Positions 5,781 to 8,001 of a DNA stretch of 8,001 bases are shown piece after piece; position 1 is the stretch's first letter, and each line of letters begins with the position of its first letter. Location of the stretch: assembly GCA_023249395.1 (NCBI GenBank), contig JAHFCS010000078.1, forward strand, positions 1 to 8,001, in the 5' to 3' direction. The position numbers were made by a program, and so were the translations under genes. Under the pieces are notes generated by a model that made no database searches, had not been told where the DNA came from, and saw nothing but the letters and a program-made list of their open reading frames with translations. This DNA is from Gemmatimonadota bacterium. Lineage in GTDB: Bacteria; Gemmatimonadota; Gemmatimonadetes; Gemmatimonadales; Gemmatimonadaceae.

Positions 5781-7946
5781 CTGGCACTCCCCCTCGAGCG
5801 TCTGCGCGACGCACTCACTGATTCCTACGTCATCGACCGAGAGCTCGGCCGCGGCGGCATGGCGACCGTGTACCTGGCCCAGGACTGCAAGCATGATCGC
5901 GTGGTTGCACTCAAGGTGCTTCACCCCGACCTGGCGGCGTCCCTCGGACCGGATCGTTTTCTTCGCGAGATAAAGCTGGCGGCGCGCCTCAATCACCCGC
6001 ACATCCTTCCGCTCTTCGACAGTGGCGAGACCCACGGGTTTCTTTACTACGTGATGCCGTACGTCGAGGGTGAGTCGTTGCGCGAGCGGCTGGAGCGCGA
6101 GAAGCAGCTTCCTGTGGAGGAGGCCGTTCACCATGCGAAGGCGATCGCTTCCGCACTCGATTATGCCCACCGGCAAAAGATCGTCCACCGGGACATCAAG
6201 CCGGAAAACGTGATGCTCTACGAGGGCGAGGCGATGGTCATGGACTTCGGAATCGCGAAGGCCGTGAGCTCCGCTGCCTCGGAAACTCTGACCCAGACCG
6301 GGATGATGGTGGGCACCCCCGCCTACGTGAGTCCGGAGCAGGCGTCAGGCGAGCTCAACATCGACGGGCAGAGCGATCAATACAGCCTCGCCTGCGTACT
6401 CTACGAGATGCTGGCAGGCGAGCGGCCATTTGCCGGTGCGACTGCCCAGGCGGTTCTGACGAAGAGATTCACCGAAACGCCGAAGCCGCTCCGCGGCGTG
6501 CGCGGAAGCGTTCCGGAACACGTGGAGCGGGCAGTGACGAGAGCGATGGCGATCGTGCCTTCAGAGCGCTTCGCCACAGCGGCGGTTTTTGCTCAGGCGC
6601 TCGGCAGCGAGATGCTCGCGACACCCAGCGATACGGCTACGCTGCCCCAGCCGGTTGTCTCAGCGGCCAAATCGGTGGCGGTGCTGCCGTTCGCGAACAT
6701 GAGCGCCGATCCCGAAAGCGAATATTTCACCGACGGGATGGCCGAGGAGCTCATCAACGCACTCTCGAAGATTCAATCTCTTCGCGTTGCGTCGCGCACT
6801 TCGTCGTTCGCCTTCAAAGGGAAAAACGAGGACATCGGCGAGATAGGACGAAAGCTCAAGGTTTCGACGGTTCTCGAGGGCAGTGTGCGAAAGATCGGGA
6901 ACCGGCTTCGCATCGGCGCCCAGCTCATCAATGTCGCCGACGGATACCAGCTCTGGTCGGAAAAATTCGATCGCGACATGGAGGACGTCTTTGCGATCCA
7001 GGACGAGATCTCGCAGGCAATCTTCAACGCCCTCCGCGTGATCCTCAGCGAAGGCGAGAAGAAAGCCATCGAGCGCGACCGCTCCGTCAACGTCCAGGCC
7101 TATGAGTATTACCTGCGCGGGCGGCAGTTCATTCACCAGTGGAGCAGGAGCGGCCTCGAGTACGCGCGGCAGATGTTCAGGCGGGCGATTGAGATTGACC
7201 CCGACTACGCGCTCGCTTACGCGGGCCTCGCCGACAGCTGCTCCCTCCTTTATATGAACTGCGACGCTCGGGAGCAGAATCTTGCACAGGGAAACGCGGC
7301 AAGTCGCAGGGCGCTCGAGCTGGGCCCCGACCTTGCCGAGGCGCATCTCGCGTCAGGCCTGACACACTCTCTGAGCATGCGCTTCACTGAAGCCGAGCGC
7401 GAGTTCGAGTTCGCGATGAAGCTCGACCCGAAGCTTTTCGAGGCAGTCTACCATTATGGGAGAGCGAGGGTAGCGCAAGGCGAGTTCGCGGAAGGCGCGA
7501 AACTCTTCGAGAGGGCTTGCGCGTTGCGTCCGGAGGATTTTCAGGCGGTGCATTTCCTCGGCCAATGCTATTCGGGCATGGGAATGAAGGAAGAGAGTCA
7601 GGCGATGTACCGCAAGACGCTTCGGCTGATCGACGAGCGGCTGGAGCTAAATCCTGATGATGCCCGCGCGTGCCAGCTCGGCGCGGGTGCAGCGGGAAAC
7701 CTCGGCGAACGGGAAGCAGCGATCGACTACGCCCGCCGCGCTTTGACCATCAATCCCGATGATCCGCTCCTGCTCTACAACATTGCGTGCATGTACGCGC
7801 TGCTCGGCAATCCGGACGAAGCGCTGAACTACCTCGAGAAGGCGGGGGACAAGGGGTACGGCCAGAAGGACTGGGTCGAGCACGACTCCGATCTCGATTC
7901 ACTTCGCGAATTGCCGCGCTTCAAGCGAATCATCGACGGAATGTAG
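5781..7946 (+). CDS. Soluble Ser/Thr protein kinase with COG5616 (TolB-N-like) and TPR domains (copy 2), apparent CTG start
   Basis: The protein is 721 residues if it starts at the CTG at 5781. The first ATG, 5859, would begin inside the Gly loop and leave an incomplete kinase. From the CTG, the Gly loop GRGGMA (23-28), Lys45, Glu63, HRDIKPEN (136-143) and DFG (155-157) have the same residue numbers as in the upstream paralogue, so 5781 aligns with that gene's ATG. GTPAYVSPE lies at 178-186 and Arg263 closes the kinase fold. The activation loop is two residues longer than in copy 1 and rich in Ser/Thr. The COG5616 domain spans about 298-422 (SVAVLPF, EYFTDGM, SSFAFKGK, VLEGSVRK, GYQLWSEKFDR, FAIQDEIS). 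TPR-like helices fill the rest (for example ALAYAGLADS, AAIDYARRALTINPDDP), ending with LRELPRF. No membrane helix is seen. Function as a cytoplasmic kinase is very likely; the exact initiation codon is uncertain, and no Shine-Dalgarno supports it. Confidence 0.85.
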   Translation: MALPLERLRDALTDSYVIDRELGRGGMATVYLAQDCKHDRVVALKVLHPDLAASLGPDRFLREIKLAARLNHPHILPLFDSGETHGFLYYVMPYVEGESLRERLEREKQLPVEEAVHHAKAIASALDYAHRQKIVHRDIKPENVMLYEGEAMVMDFGIAKAVSSAASETLTQTGMMVGTPAYVSPEQASGELNIDGQSDQYSLACVLYEMLAGERPFAGATAQAVLTKRFTETPKPLRGVRGSVPEHVERAVTRAMAIVPSERFATAAVFAQALGSEMLATPSDTATLPQPVVSAAKSVAVLPFANMSADPESEYFTDGMAEELINALSKIQSLRVASRTSSFAFKGKNEDIGEIGRKLKVSTVLEGSVRKIGNRLRIGAQLINVADGYQLWSEKFDRDMEDVFAIQDEISQAIFNALRVILSEGEKKAIERDRSVNVQAYEYYLRGRQFIHQWSRSGLEYARQMFRRAIEIDPDYALAYAGLADSCSLLYMNCDAREQNLAQGNAASRRALELGPDLAEAHLASGLTHSLSMRFTEAEREFEFAMKLDPKLFEAVYHYGRARVAQGEFAEGAKLFERACALRPEDFQAVHFLGQCYSGMGMKEESQAMYRKTLRLIDERLELNPDDARACQLGAGAAGNLGEREAAIDYARRALTINPDDPLLLYNIACMYALLGNPDEALNYLEKAGDKGYGQKDWVEHDSDLDSLRELPRFKRIIDGM

Positions 7947-8001
7947 AACCGGCCATCCGCCGATTCGCCGGACCCGAAGCAGTCGGATGCCCTTCCCTTC
8001 G

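Noticed and set aside
6660..7346. Long minus-strand open frame (228 codons) inside the second kinase
   Set aside because: Same position relative to the paralogue as the antisense frame in copy 1, so it follows from shared codon usage on the sense strand; no family resemblance.
7949..7971. CCGGC...GCCGG inverted repeat after the second kinase as a terminator
   Set aside because: The stem is only 5 bp with a 13-nt loop and is not followed by a T tract. The remaining bases to the window end show nothing else I can support.

Overview
The window is high-GC bacterial DNA carrying seven protein genes and no sign of RNA genes, insertion sequences, phage genes or CRISPR. Two long Ser/Thr kinases with the order kinase, COG5616 (TolB-N-like) domain, TPR tail suggest Gemmatimonadota, or less likely Acidobacteriota, where this architecture is abundant. 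This is an inference from family knowledge and not a taxonomic proof.

Layout. 1-580 (minus, cut by the window edge): a lipoprotein of the VanX/DdpX D-Ala-D-Ala dipeptidase family whose zinc-ligand Asp codon reads Gly. 731-1318 (plus): PnuC nicotinamide riboside transporter. 1248-2498 (minus): a 12-helix MFS permease whose 3' end overlaps the end of pnuC by 71 bp. 2542-2904 (minus): a small uncharacterised lipoprotein, probably co-transcribed with the MFS gene. 2998-3426 (plus): a DUF983-like zinc-ribbon membrane protein, divergent from the lipoprotein. 3461-5707 and 5781-7946 (plus): two tandem paralogous soluble kinase-COG5616-TPR proteins.

How the genes relate. The DUF983-like gene and the two kinases lie head to tail with gaps of 34 and 73 bp and could form one transcript. 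The kinases look like a duplicated pair with conserved catalytic and COG5616 parts and diverged TPR tails. This would suit two signalling proteins with related regulation and different partners, but no substrate can be read from the sequence. The left half is a set of unrelated envelope and transport genes.

Three points stand out. First, the second kinase has no ATG, GTG or TTG at its proper start. A CTG at 5781 falls exactly where the first kinase's ATG aligns, while the first ATG (5859) would remove the glycine-rich loop. Second, three genes have a TANNNT -10-like hexamer exactly 6 nt before the start codon, suggesting leaderless transcription. Third, the VanX-like protein has lost a metal ligand. 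I did not find a clearly new multi-gene system here.
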